Shown here: positions 1 to 8,515 of the stretch, piece after piece
How the letters are laid out: the number at the start of each line of letters is the position of its first letter
Position numbering within the stretch: position 1 is the stretch's first letter
Assembly (NCBI RefSeq): GCF_018987265.1
Contig: NZ_CP076853.1
Coordinates: 434,001-498,000 of the forward strand
Reading direction: 5' to 3'
Length of the DNA stretch: 64,000 bases
DNA from: Rhizobium sp. WYJ-E13
GTDB taxonomy: Bacteria; Pseudomonadota; Alphaproteobacteria; Rhizobiales; Rhizobiaceae
Position numbers and translations under genes: made by a program
The notes under the pieces: model-generated
Told to the model about the DNA's origin: nothing
Databases searched by the model: none
The model's input: the letters and a program-made list of their open reading frames with translations, nothing else

Positions 1-1673
1 ACGCGCTGCCGCCTGAGGTTGATCTTCAGACGGTGCTTTTCGACGCGGTATGCGACAGTCTTTCTGCTGCATTCGTCATCTATGACCGCAACGATCTTCT
101 TATTTTCGCCAGCCGCCAGGTCATGGAATTCTTTCCGGTACCCGACGATGTACTGCGGCCGGGCACCCGGCTCCGTGATTTCCTGAGCGCGGTCTACGAT
201 ACCGGCATCCGCGAGCAGACCCTTGCGCACCAAGCGGTTTCGCTCAGCCGCGAGGACTGGTTGTCCCAGCGCATCGCCTCCCATTGGCGCGAACGTTTCG
301 AATCCGTCGAGCGCCATGGTGCCGACCGTTGGGTGCGCTTTTTGAAGCGCCGCCTGCCGAACGGCTACGGCGTGACCATCATCTCCGATATTTCGGAGGC
401 GCGTAGGCGCGAGGAACAGTGGCGCTACGATCTGGAGCGTGTGCAGCTCACCGAGGACATTCTCGACCATCTGCCTTTCCCGCTCTTCGTCAAGGATCGC
501 AACCTCACCTATGTCGCCGTCAACAAGGCCTTCTGCGAGAAATACCAGACGACGGCGGAGGAGGTTCTCGGCCGCAAGAGCGGTGATCTGTTTTCGCCTG
601 ACATCGCCAAGCGCTTCGAGGAAAGTGACCGCCACGTGCTGGAAACCGGTGAAATGTCGGTCGCCCGCCAGCGCCAGATCGCCCGCGATGGCACGGAGCG
701 TGACATCGTCAGCCGCAAGCACAGGATCGGCAAGCCTGGACGCTATTTCCTCGTCTCGACCATGCAGGACTTGCCGAGCGATGGCGGCGATCTCGACGAA
801 TTCAATCAGGCCTCAGAGATCACCACCTCCAGCAACCAGACCTATCGCCGCGCCTATGTGCCGGTGCCGAATGCATCTCAGCGCCGCGAGCCGGCGGCGA
901 TGGAGGCGATCGTTCCGGAGAACTTCTCCGGCCGAAAGATACTTGTCGTCACCGCGGATCTCGCCGCCGAGACTGCCGCACTGCGCACGCTTGCCAAATA
1001 CGGCTTCGAATCCTGCTCCGTCCGCGGCGAGGACGAGGAGGAAAGCTTCCTCGAGATCGCCAGCTACTCCGGCATCTCGCTCGATCTCCTGATCATCGAT
1101 AACCAGATGGGCATGCGCTGTCTGGAGCTCGCCGAACGATACGGCATTCCCGCCCTTGTCATGGATGGCTTTCAGATCGCCAACGAGTTGACCTTCCAGA
1201 TCGCCCGCCACTTCAACCGCAACGGACGCGGCGGGGGCACTGAAGGCGACTGGGAAATCACCACGAGTGAAGAAAACGTAGGCCTCCAGGTTCTCGTCGC
1301 CGAGGATAACGACATCAACCAAATCGTCTTCACGCAGATCCTCGAAGGTCTCGGTTACCGCCATCGGATCGCGACGACCGGCGAAGAGGTTGTTCGCCTC
1401 TGGGCCGAACATCGGCCGCAGATCGTGCTGATGGATATTTCGCTGCCGGTCTTCAACGGCTTTGAAGCCTCGCGCCTCATTCGCCAGATGGAAGAGGGAC
1501 AGGGCACGCGGACTCCTGTTATCGGTGTGCTGACACAGGCCTTCGAGCGCGATCGGGCTGAATGCGCCAAGGCCGGCATGGATGACGTCATCATGAAACC
1601 GGTCAGCCCGGATATCCTTGAAACGGTATTTCAGAAATACCTGATGGACGAGCCGATCAAGGTTCGAAGCTAA
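1..1673 (+). CDS. PAS / receiver signalling protein, 5' truncated by window edge
   Basis: The reading frame is open from base 3 with no stop, so the gene starts upstream of the window; the GTG at 33 is only an internal codon. About 556 residues are visible. There are two PAS-like regions (around residues 15-115 and 145-260, the second with 'LPFPLFVKDRNLTYVAVN'), a degenerate receiver-like stretch near 305-410 ('RKILVVTAD', 'LLIIDNQM'), and a canonical C-terminal receiver near 425-545 with the acidic pocket 'VAEDNDINQ', phospho-acceptor Asp in 'IVLMDISLP' and Lys in 'VIMKPVSP'. No DHp or ATPase histidine kinase domain lies between PAS and receiver in the visible part. A GGDEF-EAL gene follows 126 bases later. 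Inference: a sensory response regulator, or the C-terminal part of a longer hybrid protein, feeding c-di-GMP signalling. Confidence 0.85.
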   Translation, partial: ALPPEVDLQTVLFDAVCDSLSAAFVIYDRNDLLIFASRQVMEFFPVPDDVLRPGTRLRDFLSAVYDTGIREQTLAHQAVSLSREDWLSQRIASHWRERFESVERHGADRWVRFLKRRLPNGYGVTIISDISEARRREEQWRYDLERVQLTEDILDHLPFPLFVKDRNLTYVAVNKAFCEKYQTTAEEVLGRKSGDLFSPDIAKRFEESDRHVLETGEMSVARQRQIARDGTERDIVSRKHRIGKPGRYFLVSTMQDLPSDGGDLDEFNQASEITTSSNQTYRRAYVPVPNASQRREPAAMEAIVPENFSGRKILVVTADLAAETAALRTLAKYGFESCSVRGEDEEESFLEIASYSGISLDLLIIDNQMGMRCLELAERYGIPALVMDGFQIANELTFQIARHFNRNGRGGGTEGDWEITTSEENVGLQVLVAEDNDINQIVFTQILEGLGYRHRIATTGEEVVRLWAEHRPQIVLMDISLPVFNGFEASRLIRQMEEGQGTRTPVIGVLTQAFERDRAECAKAGMDDVIMKPVSPDILETVFQKYLMDEPIKVRS

Positions 1674-1799
1674 ATACAGGTCAACCCCCCAGTTTTTGGG
1701 AATGCTTCGGGTTGTATCGCGGACGATTTACTATCGAATTGTTAAGATTTGCCGGTCATTCTTCCCCAGGGTGTGGAGGAAAATCTCGGGTTTGGAGTG

Positions 1800-3164
1800 A
1801 TGGCGTCGGCAGAAATACCATTCATGACCGTAAGTCAGAACGACCTCCAGGCGATGGCTTATACCGATCCGCTGACCGGGTTGGGAAACCGGCATCGCAT
1901 GCGGGACAAGGTGATGCAGATTTCTGCCGAGCGTGCCAGCGATCCGGCACCTTTCACCATCGGCATTGCCAATCTCGACAGTTTCAAGCCGATCAACGAT
2001 CTCTTCGGCTCTGCCGCCGGCGATGAAATCCTGTGCCAAGTCGCCCATCGCCTGAAGGCCTGCATTCCGGATGGCGCGCTGGTGACGCGTCATGACGGCG
2101 ATGAATTTGCTTTCGTCCTGCCGCTGATTTTTGAGCGCGCCAGTGCTGAGAAATTCGGTCAGATGATCCGCGAGGTCCTGTCGGCCCCCTATGATCTCGG
2201 CGACCGCAACGTCCGCCTTTCGGCTTCCTTCGGTTTTGCGATCTATCCTTTTGCCGGCGAGGATTGCGAAGAGTTGCTGAAGAGCGCCGAAACCGCGCTC
2301 TACCGCTCCAAGCGCCGCGGCCGCGGGCAGATCACTGTCTATTCACGCGAGATCGCGCAGGAGATGAAACGAGCGACCCAACTCGAACAGGCGCTCAGAA
2401 ACGCTATCATATCAGATGCGATCGACGTGCATTTCCAGCCGATCGTCTCGCTCGCCAACAATCAGGTGGTGGGCTTCGAGGCGCTGGCTCGCTGGAATGA
2501 TCCCGATCTCGGCTTCGTCTCGCCCGGTGTCTTCGTGCCGCTCGCCGAGGAGCGCGGTTTTATCGACGCCCTGTCGGAAGCGCTGCTGCGCAAGGCTGCG
2601 GAAACGGCACTTTCCTGGCCGCGCGAACTGTTCCTGTCCTTCAACCTGTCTTCGGCCCAGCTCATGGATCCGGGAACGAGCGGCAGCATTCTGTCGATCC
2701 TCGGTCGCGTCGGTTTCGACCCGCACCGTCTCGAGCTCGAGATCACCGAAACGGCTGTCATGAGTTCCGCCGACACGGCGCACCGGATTATTGCTGATCT
2801 GAGAGCTGCGGGTGTGCGCATCTCGCTGGACGATTTCGGCACCGGCCAGTCGAGCCTCGGGCGTCTGCGTGATTTCATCTTCGATAAGATCAAGATCGAT
2901 CGCGCTTTCGTCTCTCGCATCAATTCCGACCGTGCCTCCGAACACATCATCAAGGCGATCCTTGCCATGTGCGAGGGCCTCGAGTTGGAAGTCGTGGCTG
3001 AAGGCATCGAGGATTATTCGGAAGCGGTTAAGCTGCGCATGCTCGGCTGCGGCATGGGTCAGGGCTATCATTTCGGCCGGCCGGCCGATGGCATCGCCAC
3101 GCTGCGCTTCCTGCACGAGAATTATTGCTACGATACAAGTGCGACGGAACGCGCCAGCGCATAA
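1800..3164 (+). CDS. GGDEF-EAL protein, probably a c-di-GMP phosphodiesterase
   Basis: 454 residues from ATG 1800; a TTG at 1749 and a GTG at 1797 are also in frame and no Shine-Dalgarno site decides between them. The N-terminal GGDEF domain (about 15-170) is degenerate: the signature reads 'RHDGDEF' and the usual metal-binding DLD is 'NLD' in 'IANLDSFKPIND'. The EAL domain (about 190-440) keeps the catalytic set: 'FEALARW', 'FNLSSAQL', 'EITETAVM', 'DDFGTGQSSL', 'DKIKIDRAF', 'VAEGIED' and 'GMGQGYHFGRP'. From family knowledge the protein should hydrolyse c-di-GMP to pGpG, with the GGDEF half regulatory or only weakly active. No membrane segment is visible. It follows a PAS/receiver gene on the same strand, which suggests a signalling partner. 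Confidence 0.88.
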   Translation: MASAEIPFMTVSQNDLQAMAYTDPLTGLGNRHRMRDKVMQISAERASDPAPFTIGIANLDSFKPINDLFGSAAGDEILCQVAHRLKACIPDGALVTRHDGDEFAFVLPLIFERASAEKFGQMIREVLSAPYDLGDRNVRLSASFGFAIYPFAGEDCEELLKSAETALYRSKRRGRGQITVYSREIAQEMKRATQLEQALRNAIISDAIDVHFQPIVSLANNQVVGFEALARWNDPDLGFVSPGVFVPLAEERGFIDALSEALLRKAAETALSWPRELFLSFNLSSAQLMDPGTSGSILSILGRVGFDPHRLELEITETAVMSSADTAHRIIADLRAAGVRISLDDFGTGQSSLGRLRDFIFDKIKIDRAFVSRINSDRASEHIIKAILAMCEGLELEVVAEGIEDYSEAVKLRMLGCGMGQGYHFGRPADGIATLRFLHENYCYDTSATERASA

Positions 3165-3173
3165 CGGCAGACA

Positions 3174-3204
3174 CAAAAACGATGGCGCCCCATGGGACGC
3201 CATC
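3174..3204 (-). terminator. Rho-independent terminator of the PRC-barrel gene
   Basis: Bases 3181-3190 and 3195-3204 form a 10-bp stem with a CATG loop. Read on the minus strand, every pair is Watson-Crick except one U-G, and the stem is followed by a run of five T. It lies just after the stop codon of the minus-strand PRC gene and also separates it from the convergent GGDEF-EAL gene. Confidence 0.75.
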
Positions 3205-3229
3205 GCCTACGCTCTACTCTCCGTACGAA

Positions 3230-3859
3230 TTACTTGTTGGTCGTGGATCCCGTCGAGGTGGTGTCCGTCGGCATGGCTGTGCCGGTTGCTGCCGGAGCCT
3301 TTTCAGCCGACTGCATTGCCAGCGTCTTGAATTCCGGAGCCGCCTTCAGCGATTCCGCGGTTTCCGTGGTCGTCAGCTTGACGGAGCCGTCCTGCGTGTT
3401 CTGAGCGACGGTGATCTTCTGCATCGGGACGGCGACATTCTTTTCGCCGATGCCCAGGAAGCCGCCGACGCCGATGATAGCTGCGACGAGACCGCCATCC
3501 TTCCTCATGATGAGGTCGTTGACGCTGCCGATGCTCTCGTTGTTGCCGTTATAGACCGACTGGCCAATATAGGTATTGGCGCTGATCTGGTCCGAGGCCT
3601 GCTGCGTCAGATAGCTGTCGCCACCTGCTTGAGCCGTATCGGTGCTCGGCGCCGGGGCCGGAGCCTGGGCGGCATCACCTGCGGGCGCCATCGGCTTGAC
3701 GGGCTCTGCCGGTGCGGGGGCTGCCGGATCGGCGGGCGCAGACTGCGTCGGGGCAGCAGGGCTCGCCGGCTGCGGAGTCGTCTGCGAAAATGCCGCCGGT
3801 GCAAAAGCCGTGGCAAACAGTGCGCCAGCGGCAACGGTCGTCAGGAGTTTGCGTGTCAT
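3230..3859 (-). CDS. exported PRC-barrel domain protein
   Basis: 209 residues from ATG 3859. This start puts a clear signal peptide at the N-terminus ('MTRKLLTTVAAGALFATAFA', cleavage likely after 'AFSQ'); the frame is open further upstream but that would bury the signal. A Pro/Ala-rich linker (about 25-80, 'TQSAPADPAAPAPAEPV') follows, then a PRC-barrel-like domain (about 95-180, 'YIGQSVYNGNNESIGSVNDL', 'IIGVGGFLGIGEKNVAVP'). PRC-barrel proteins of this exported kind are common in rhizobia and their biochemical role is unclear. It is monocistronic and has its own terminator. Likely periplasmic, with the linker spacing the domain from the membrane or wall; the function is unknown. Confidence 0.85.
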   Translation of the reverse strand: MTRKLLTTVAAGALFATAFAPAAFSQTTPQPASPAAPTQSAPADPAAPAPAEPVKPMAPAGDAAQAPAPAPSTDTAQAGGDSYLTQQASDQISANTYIGQSVYNGNNESIGSVNDLIMRKDGGLVAAIIGVGGFLGIGEKNVAVPMQKITVAQNTQDGSVKLTTTETAESLKAAPEFKTLAMQSAEKAPAATGTAMPTDTTSTGSTTNK

Positions 3860-4025
3860 TTCGAACCTACTTTCGTTCCTTGAGTGATCCCTGGCACAGC
3901 AGCGCCTGTTTTTCAGACATTCCTGCCGCGCCGGTTCAAGAATGAAATGACCGGTGCGCTTATTGGTTCCGGCCGAAGACACGGAAAATTTTGCGGTTTT
4001 CACCGAACCTTGATCGGAAAACGAT

Positions 4026-4060
4026 CCAAAAGAGAAAAGGCACCCTGCAACAGAGTGCCT
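4026..4060 (-). terminator. Rho-independent terminator of the dgo-type operon
   Basis: On the minus strand bases 4060-4051 pair with 4047-4038 (10 bp with one U-G pair, three-base loop), followed by TTTTCTCTTTT. It lies 23 bases beyond the stop codon of the lactonase gene, the last gene of the minus-strand sugar acid operon. Confidence 0.75.
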
Positions 4061-4082
4061 CTGTAAATGCGGGCTTCGGCGT

Positions 4083-4970
4083 TCAGATCACATAGGCAGG
4101 ATCGAAAACACCCTTCACCGTGATGCCGAGCTCGAGCAGCGCGCCTGCGCTCGGCTGGGCGGAGCGGGCATCCTCGTCCAACCCCTCCCAGGCCGTCGTT
4201 ACCACAAGCCGGTCGGCATTGGCACCGATGAAGGCCGGGCATGAAGGCTGTGCGGCCGGCACCTTGTAACGGGCGATGCGCAGTCCATCAGGGCTGTAGC
4301 GGTCGACGACGCCGGCACCCCAGCGCGCGTTCCAGATATAGCCGTCGGCATCGCAGACTGAACCGTCCAGTCCGCCGGGTTCGTCCATGCTGTCGACCAT
4401 CACGATCGGTTCGCCCGAGGGAAGGCCGGTCTGCGGATCGACCATGACCCGCATCAGGCGGCTGATGCGGGTATCAGTGAAATAGCCGATCGTACCGTCG
4501 GGCGAAAAGCAGATGGAGTTCGGAATGCTGATACCACCGAAGATCTTCGTCACCTTGCCGGCAGCCACGTGATAGATCGCACCCGCCTGCTGCTCGGCGC
4601 GCTTGCTCATCGTACTGATCCACAATGCGCCTGAGGGATGCGTGCGCCCGTCGTTGGAGCGGTTTTCCGGCTTGTCGTTTTCGAGCGCCGCATAGAAGGT
4701 CAGGTTGCCGCTTGCGATATTCCGCACGAAAAGCCCTTCTTCGGTCGCCAGCAGCTGACGATCGGAATCGATGCGGGCAAGCACGCTCGCCATCATTGGC
4801 AGCGGATGCATCTTCTTCTCGTCCGTCGAAAGATTGAGCTCGTGCAGTTCCTTGCCGAGAATGTTGAACCACCAGACGGTGTTGGAAACAGGATCGTAAG
4901 TGGGGCCTTCACCGAGAACCGAATTGGTATTGCAAAGTGTTTTGCCCTCGAATTCATAAATATCAGTCAT
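4083..4970 (-). CDS. SMP-30/gluconolactonase (regucalcin) family lactonase
   Basis: 295 residues. Six-bladed propeller lactonases of this family hydrolyse sugar lactones using a bound divalent metal. The expected metal and substrate residues are visible: Glu in 'LGEGPTYDP', Asn in 'PNSICFSPDG', Asp in 'PGGLDGSVCDADGY', and the 'SNDGRTHPSGALWISTM' strand. It is the last gene of a minus-strand operon, starting four bases after the aldolase stop codon, behind a sugar dehydrogenase, KDGal kinase and KDPGal aldolase. Context points to hydrolysis of galactono-lactone, or a related aldonolactone, made by the dehydrogenase. The exact sugar cannot be told from sequence alone. Confidence 0.88.
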   Translation of the reverse strand: MTDIYEFEGKTLCNTNSVLGEGPTYDPVSNTVWWFNILGKELHELNLSTDEKKMHPLPMMASVLARIDSDRQLLATEEGLFVRNIASGNLTFYAALENDKPENRSNDGRTHPSGALWISTMSKRAEQQAGAIYHVAAGKVTKIFGGISIPNSICFSPDGTIGYFTDTRISRLMRVMVDPQTGLPSGEPIVMVDSMDEPGGLDGSVCDADGYIWNARWGAGVVDRYSPDGLRIARYKVPAAQPSCPAFIGANADRLVVTTAWEGLDEDARSAQPSAGALLELGITVKGVFDPAYVI

Positions 4971-4974
4971 ATGC

Positions 4975-5607
4975 CTATGCTCCTATGGCTGCGTCATAGG
5001 CTAAGATGGTTGCCTTGGCGCGCTCGGCAACCTCTGCAGCAGTCATTCTGGGCTTGTAAATGCTGGTGCCGAGGCCGAAGGCGAGAATGCCGGCTTTGGT
5101 GTAGTCGGAGAAGTTCTTGTCCGACACACCGCCGACCGCCGCAATCACGAGTTCCGGCGGCAGGATGGCGCGGATTGCGGTGATGCCGGAAGGGCCGAGA
5201 ACGCTGGCGGGGAAGAACTTGAGGCCGGTCGCGCCCGCGCGGGCCGCCTGCAGCGCTTCTGTGGGCGTGAAGACGCCGGGCATTGTCACCATGCCATAGT
5301 CGCGGGCACGGATGATGACGTCGGGCTCGACATTCGGCGTCACCAGTAGCTTGCCGCCAGCGGCATGCAGGCTGTCGACGGCCTCTGTGGTCAACACGGT
5401 GCCGGCACCGATCAGCACATCAGCCGGCGCCATCTTGGCGGCAATCTCGATCGATTTGAAAGGCTCAGGCGAGTTGAGCGGGATCTCGATCGCCGTCAGG
5501 CCGTTTTCGATCAGCGCGCCGACCACGGCTTCTGTTTCCGCAGGCTCGATGCCGCGCAAAATGGCAATCAGCGGACGCTTCATATCGGGGAAAGGGATGC
5601 GGTTCAT
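4975..5607 (-). CDS. dgoA: 2-dehydro-3-deoxy-6-phosphogalactonate aldolase
   Basis: 210 residues from ATG 5607 ('MNRIPFPDMKRPLIAILRGI'); the frame runs further upstream through the kinase gene, but the family start fits here. KDPG/KDPGal aldolase fold: catalytic Glu in 'TAIEIPLNSP', Schiff-base Lys in 'GATGLKFFPA', phosphate loop around 'AVGGVSDKNF'. It splits KDPGal into pyruvate and glyceraldehyde 3-phosphate, the last step of the De Ley-Doudoroff galactonate route. The dgoK gene ends 31 bases upstream and the lactonase starts four bases downstream, so co-transcription is likely. A KDPG (Entner-Doudoroff) aldolase is the alternative, but the neighbouring dgoK favours the galacto form. Confidence 0.9.
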   Translation of the reverse strand: MNRIPFPDMKRPLIAILRGIEPAETEAVVGALIENGLTAIEIPLNSPEPFKSIEIAAKMAPADVLIGAGTVLTTEAVDSLHAAGGKLLVTPNVEPDVIIRARDYGMVTMPGVFTPTEALQAARAGATGLKFFPASVLGPSGITAIRAILPPELVIAAVGGVSDKNFSDYTKAGILAFGLGTSIYKPRMTAAEVAERAKATILAYDAAIGA

Positions 5608-5638
5608 AGGAGTGTCTTTCTCGGTTCGGCCAGATGGC

Positions 5639-6556
5639 TCAATTTGGCCAGATGGCTTGGGCAGCAGCCGAAAGTCCGCCGCGAACGGCGGCATCGGCAT
5701 CGATGGCGGTGAAGGAAAGGGAAAGTGTGCGGAAGGCCTGCTCGTAAAGGGCCTGGAGGCGTCCGGACGCGACGAGTGTAATGGCCGTGCCCTTGCCGGC
5801 ATCCTGCAGCGCACCGGCGATTTCGAGGCCGATCAGGATGCCCGAGAGCTTAGCTTGTGCGGCAGCGGCCGAAATGCCGTGCAGAAGCTGGCCGGAGCGG
5901 GCGGTGAAAATCAGGTTGGAGGCGAGCGCCGGCCGTTTGAAGGCCGCTGCGACCGCAGCCTCGAAGGCGGCTGCATCGGCCGGCTGATCCTCGGCGCCGG
6001 CAACGGCATGCATAAGAATCGTATGCTTGGTAATCGCGTCGAAAAGCTCGCCCGTCATGAAGGTGGCAAAGCCGGTCACTCTGCCGTCTTCTACATGCAC
6101 CCACTTGGAATGCGTGCCGGGCATGCAGACGGCTTGTGCGCCGCGGCTCGCAGGGCCGAGCGCGCCGAGAAGCTGCGTTTCCTCACCGCGCATGACATCG
6201 GGTATTGCCGCATCGCGCTGGGCAAGGCCGGGCAGGATACGCACATCGCGATTTTCGCCCGGCACGGACACTGCGCCTGATAGGATCGAGGAAAGCGAAG
6301 CCGGCACGTCGATGTAACCGGCCTCCACCCAGCCCTGCCGTGCGCCCGCCATGCCGCAGACGATGACCGGCAGGTCATCAGGCGCTTCGACGGCTGCGAG
6401 ATGTCCAGCCAGAACTTGGGAAAAGCCGGTCTTGGCGGCCGTCGTCATACCTTCGCCGCTGCGGCGCTCGGCAAGAACGCTGCCGTCGGCACCGATAAGC
6501 CAGAGCCGGAAGCTGCTGGTGCCCCAGTCCACCGCGACATAAGCGGGATTTGCCAT
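5639..6556 (-). CDS. dgoK: 2-dehydro-3-deoxygalactonokinase
   Basis: 305 residues, the usual length for DgoK. The N-terminus 'YVAVDWGTSSFRLWLIG' is the phosphate-1 motif of this sugar-kinase-like fold; 'VIVCGMAGARQGWVEAGY', 'CMPGTHSKWVHVEDG' and 'TGELFDAITKHTIL' are further DgoK blocks. The enzyme phosphorylates 2-dehydro-3-deoxygalactonate with ATP, supplying the aldolase encoded next. Its ATG shares one base with the stop codon of the upstream dehydrogenase (TAATG), indicating translational coupling. Confidence 0.93.
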   Translation of the reverse strand: MANPAYVAVDWGTSSFRLWLIGADGSVLAERRSGEGMTTAAKTGFSQVLAGHLAAVEAPDDLPVIVCGMAGARQGWVEAGYIDVPASLSSILSGAVSVPGENRDVRILPGLAQRDAAIPDVMRGEETQLLGALGPASRGAQAVCMPGTHSKWVHVEDGRVTGFATFMTGELFDAITKHTILMHAVAGAEDQPADAAAFEAAVAAAFKRPALASNLIFTARSGQLLHGISAAAAQAKLSGILIGLEIAGALQDAGKGTAITLVASGRLQALYEQAFRTLSLSFTAIDADAAVRGGLSAAAQAIWPN

Positions 6557-7326
6557 TAGAGAACGCCTCCATCGACGATTAGGGATTGCGCGGTCATGCC
6601 GGCTGCGCAGTCGGATGCAAGAAACAGAGCCGGACCGACAATTGCGTCCGCCTTCAATACGATCTTCAGGCATTGCCCCTGTACGGAGCGGGCAATGCTT
6701 TCCTCCGTCAGCCACAGCTTCATCTGCCGCTCGGTCACCACCATGCCCGGCAGGATGCAGTTGACGCGGATATTCTCAGGTCCCAGCCTTCCGGCCATGC
6801 TCTTCGTCAGACCGATCACTGCCGCCTTGGCGGCGGCATAGGCGGGGAAAACGCCCATGTTCAATTTGAAGGCGATGGACGACATGTTGATAATCGCCCC
6901 GCCGCCGGCCGTCCGCATCGAAGGCACAACTGCCTGCGACGTAAAGAAGACATGGCGCAGGTTTACCGCCTGGTTATTGTCCCAATAGTCCTCGGTCACA
7001 TCGTCGAATTCGTGCCTGTCATCCCAGGCTGCATTGTTGACGAGCACCCGGATCGGCCCGGACTTTTCGACAACCTCGTTCACCGTGCGCCTGATGGCGT
7101 CGATATCGCGCAGGTCGGTGTGGTAGAAGCTGACCGGATGCGCGGCGTCTCCGGAAAGCCGTTCCGCCAGTTCCCGGCTTTCAGCCTCGGCGATGTCGAG
7201 GAAGGAAACCTTTGCGCCCTGCCTTGCGAAACCCTCGACGAGCGCAGCACCGATGCCGGAGCCGCCTCCACTCACCAGCACCGCGCGACCCCTGAATTCG
7301 GGAAATTGTGCAGACATAGCGCTCAC
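6556..7326 (-). CDS. short-chain dehydrogenase, probable sugar (galactose-type) dehydrogenase
   Basis: About 256 residues. SDR hallmarks: NAD(P) loop 'VSGGGSGIGAALVEGFARQG', 'VNNAAWDD', Ser in 'INMSSIAFK', catalytic 'YAAAKAAVIGL' (Tyr-X3-Lys), and the C-terminal 'SDCAAGMTAQSLIVDGG'. I place the start at GTG 7326 because GGAGGAG lies seven bases upstream; ATG 7317, three codons in, is the alternative. It is the first gene of the operon with dgoK, dgoA and a lactonase, so oxidation of D-galactose or a similar aldose to the lactone is the likely role. The exact substrate is inferred only. It is transcribed divergently from the IclR regulator. Confidence 0.85.
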   Translation of the reverse strand: MSAMSAQFPEFRGRAVLVSGGGSGIGAALVEGFARQGAKVSFLDIAEAESRELAERLSGDAAHPVSFYHTDLRDIDAIRRTVNEVVEKSGPIRVLVNNAAWDDRHEFDDVTEDYWDNNQAVNLRHVFFTSQAVVPSMRTAGGGAIINMSSIAFKLNMGVFPAYAAAKAAVIGLTKSMAGRLGPENIRVNCILPGMVVTERQMKLWLTEESIARSVQGQCLKIVLKADAIVGPALFLASDCAAGMTAQSLIVDGGVL

Positions 7327-7353
7327 CGTCTTTCTCCTCCGGCATGCGGTAAA

Positions 7354-7396
7354 TTCCATTATTTGGAACTTAATTTGACTATATGGAATTATTCGA
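7354..7396. promoter_or_regulatory. candidate IclR-type operator between the dgo operon and its regulator
   Basis: The divergent gap holds TTCCA-N5-TGGAA at 7354-7368 and, 15 bases on, TGGAATTATTCGA at 7384-7396, an imperfect palindrome. Repeated TGGAA/TTCCA half-sites resemble the operators of IclR-family regulators. Their position would let the regulator control the dgo-type operon and itself. Binding is inferred, not shown. Confidence 0.5.
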
Positions 7397-7429
7397 TTAG
7401 GCTGCCTTGCCTGTCAAGGGTGGTAGGTG

Positions 7430-8254
7430 ATGATATCAGGCGGCGACAGCATGGCGCAGGCAGATGACAAGGGGGCGACCGGCACGCCGCGTGACACCGG
7501 CACGCTCGGCAAGCTGATGGTCGTGCTCGATCTCGTCACCCACGCTGATGCTCCCTTGCGCTTCACCGATATCCTCGCGCTTGCCAGCCAGCCGCGCGGT
7601 ACGCTGCACCGCCAGCTCGGCCATCTCGTGGAGGAGGGGCTGCTCGAAATCGATGCGGAGGGACGTTATGCGCCTGGCTTGCGATTGCTCGATCTCGCCT
7701 CACGGAGCTGGGCGCGCAACGAATTCCGCCTGATTGCCGCGCCGCATCTCGCCGCCCTGCATCGGGAGACAGGCGAGACCGTCCATCTCGGCGTGCTGCG
7801 CGGCTCCTCCATCATTTATCTCGACAAGGTCGAAGGACACCAGCCGGTACGCATGTATTCACAGATCGGCAATGCCTCGCCCTGCTATTGCACTGGTGTC
7901 GGCAAGGCGGCCCTTTCGGTTCTGCCGGCCGACAAACTCCGCGAATTGCTTCCCAGCCTGCGCTTCAACCGCTTCACGCCCTCGACGCATGTGAGCGGTG
8001 AAACCCTGTTGACGGAAATCGGCGATATTGTTTCTGCCGGTCATGCCTACGACCGGGAGGAGCACGAGGCGGGAATCCGCTGCGTCGCCGCCCCCATCTG
8101 GTCGGACGACCGTTCGTTCATCGGCGGGGTCTCTGTCACCGGCCCTGCTTACCGCCTGTCGATGGAACTTCTCCATGAATGGGCCATTCCGGTTCAGGTG
8201 ACGGCGCGGAAGATCATGGACGAAATGCGCATCCGCCTCGGGCCGAGGCGTTGA
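7430..8254 (+). CDS. IclR-family transcriptional regulator of the sugar acid operon
   Basis: 274 residues from ATG 7430 (GTG 7427 directly before it; another ATG at 7451). N-terminal winged helix (about 20-85, 'TDILALASQPRGTLHRQLGHLVEEGLLEI') and C-terminal IclR effector domain (about 95-265, 'HLAALHRETGETVHLGVLRG', 'CTGVGKAALSVLP', 'EHEAGIRCVAAPIW'). IclR proteins bind small metabolites, often sugar acids, and usually repress the divergent catabolic operon. It is divergent from the dehydrogenase-dgoK-dgoA-lactonase operon with a palindromic site between them. A galactonate-pathway intermediate is the likely effector (inference). Confidence 0.9.
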   Translation: MISGGDSMAQADDKGATGTPRDTGTLGKLMVVLDLVTHADAPLRFTDILALASQPRGTLHRQLGHLVEEGLLEIDAEGRYAPGLRLLDLASRSWARNEFRLIAAPHLAALHRETGETVHLGVLRGSSIIYLDKVEGHQPVRMYSQIGNASPCYCTGVGKAALSVLPADKLRELLPSLRFNRFTPSTHVSGETLLTEIGDIVSAGHAYDREEHEAGIRCVAAPIWSDDRSFIGGVSVTGPAYRLSMELLHEWAIPVQVTARKIMDEMRIRLGPRR

Positions 8255-8515
8255 AAGCGATTTGACGGTGGTCATTGCTGGACGTCGTATACATAGCATG
8301 CTTATGATGAGTGCGTTATTGAGATTTGACGGCGAATCACGCCAACTGGGGTCGTCCGCGAAATCATCGACAATTCACCGGCCGAACGCGCTGCGCGCCG
8401 AGGCTGAACCCTATTGATCTGACGGGCGTTGTGTAACCCACCCTGCTCCTGACCGTTTTTCCACACAGGCTGCCAGCGGTTTACCCAAAGCCCGGTTCGA
8501 AGGCGAAAAAATCTG

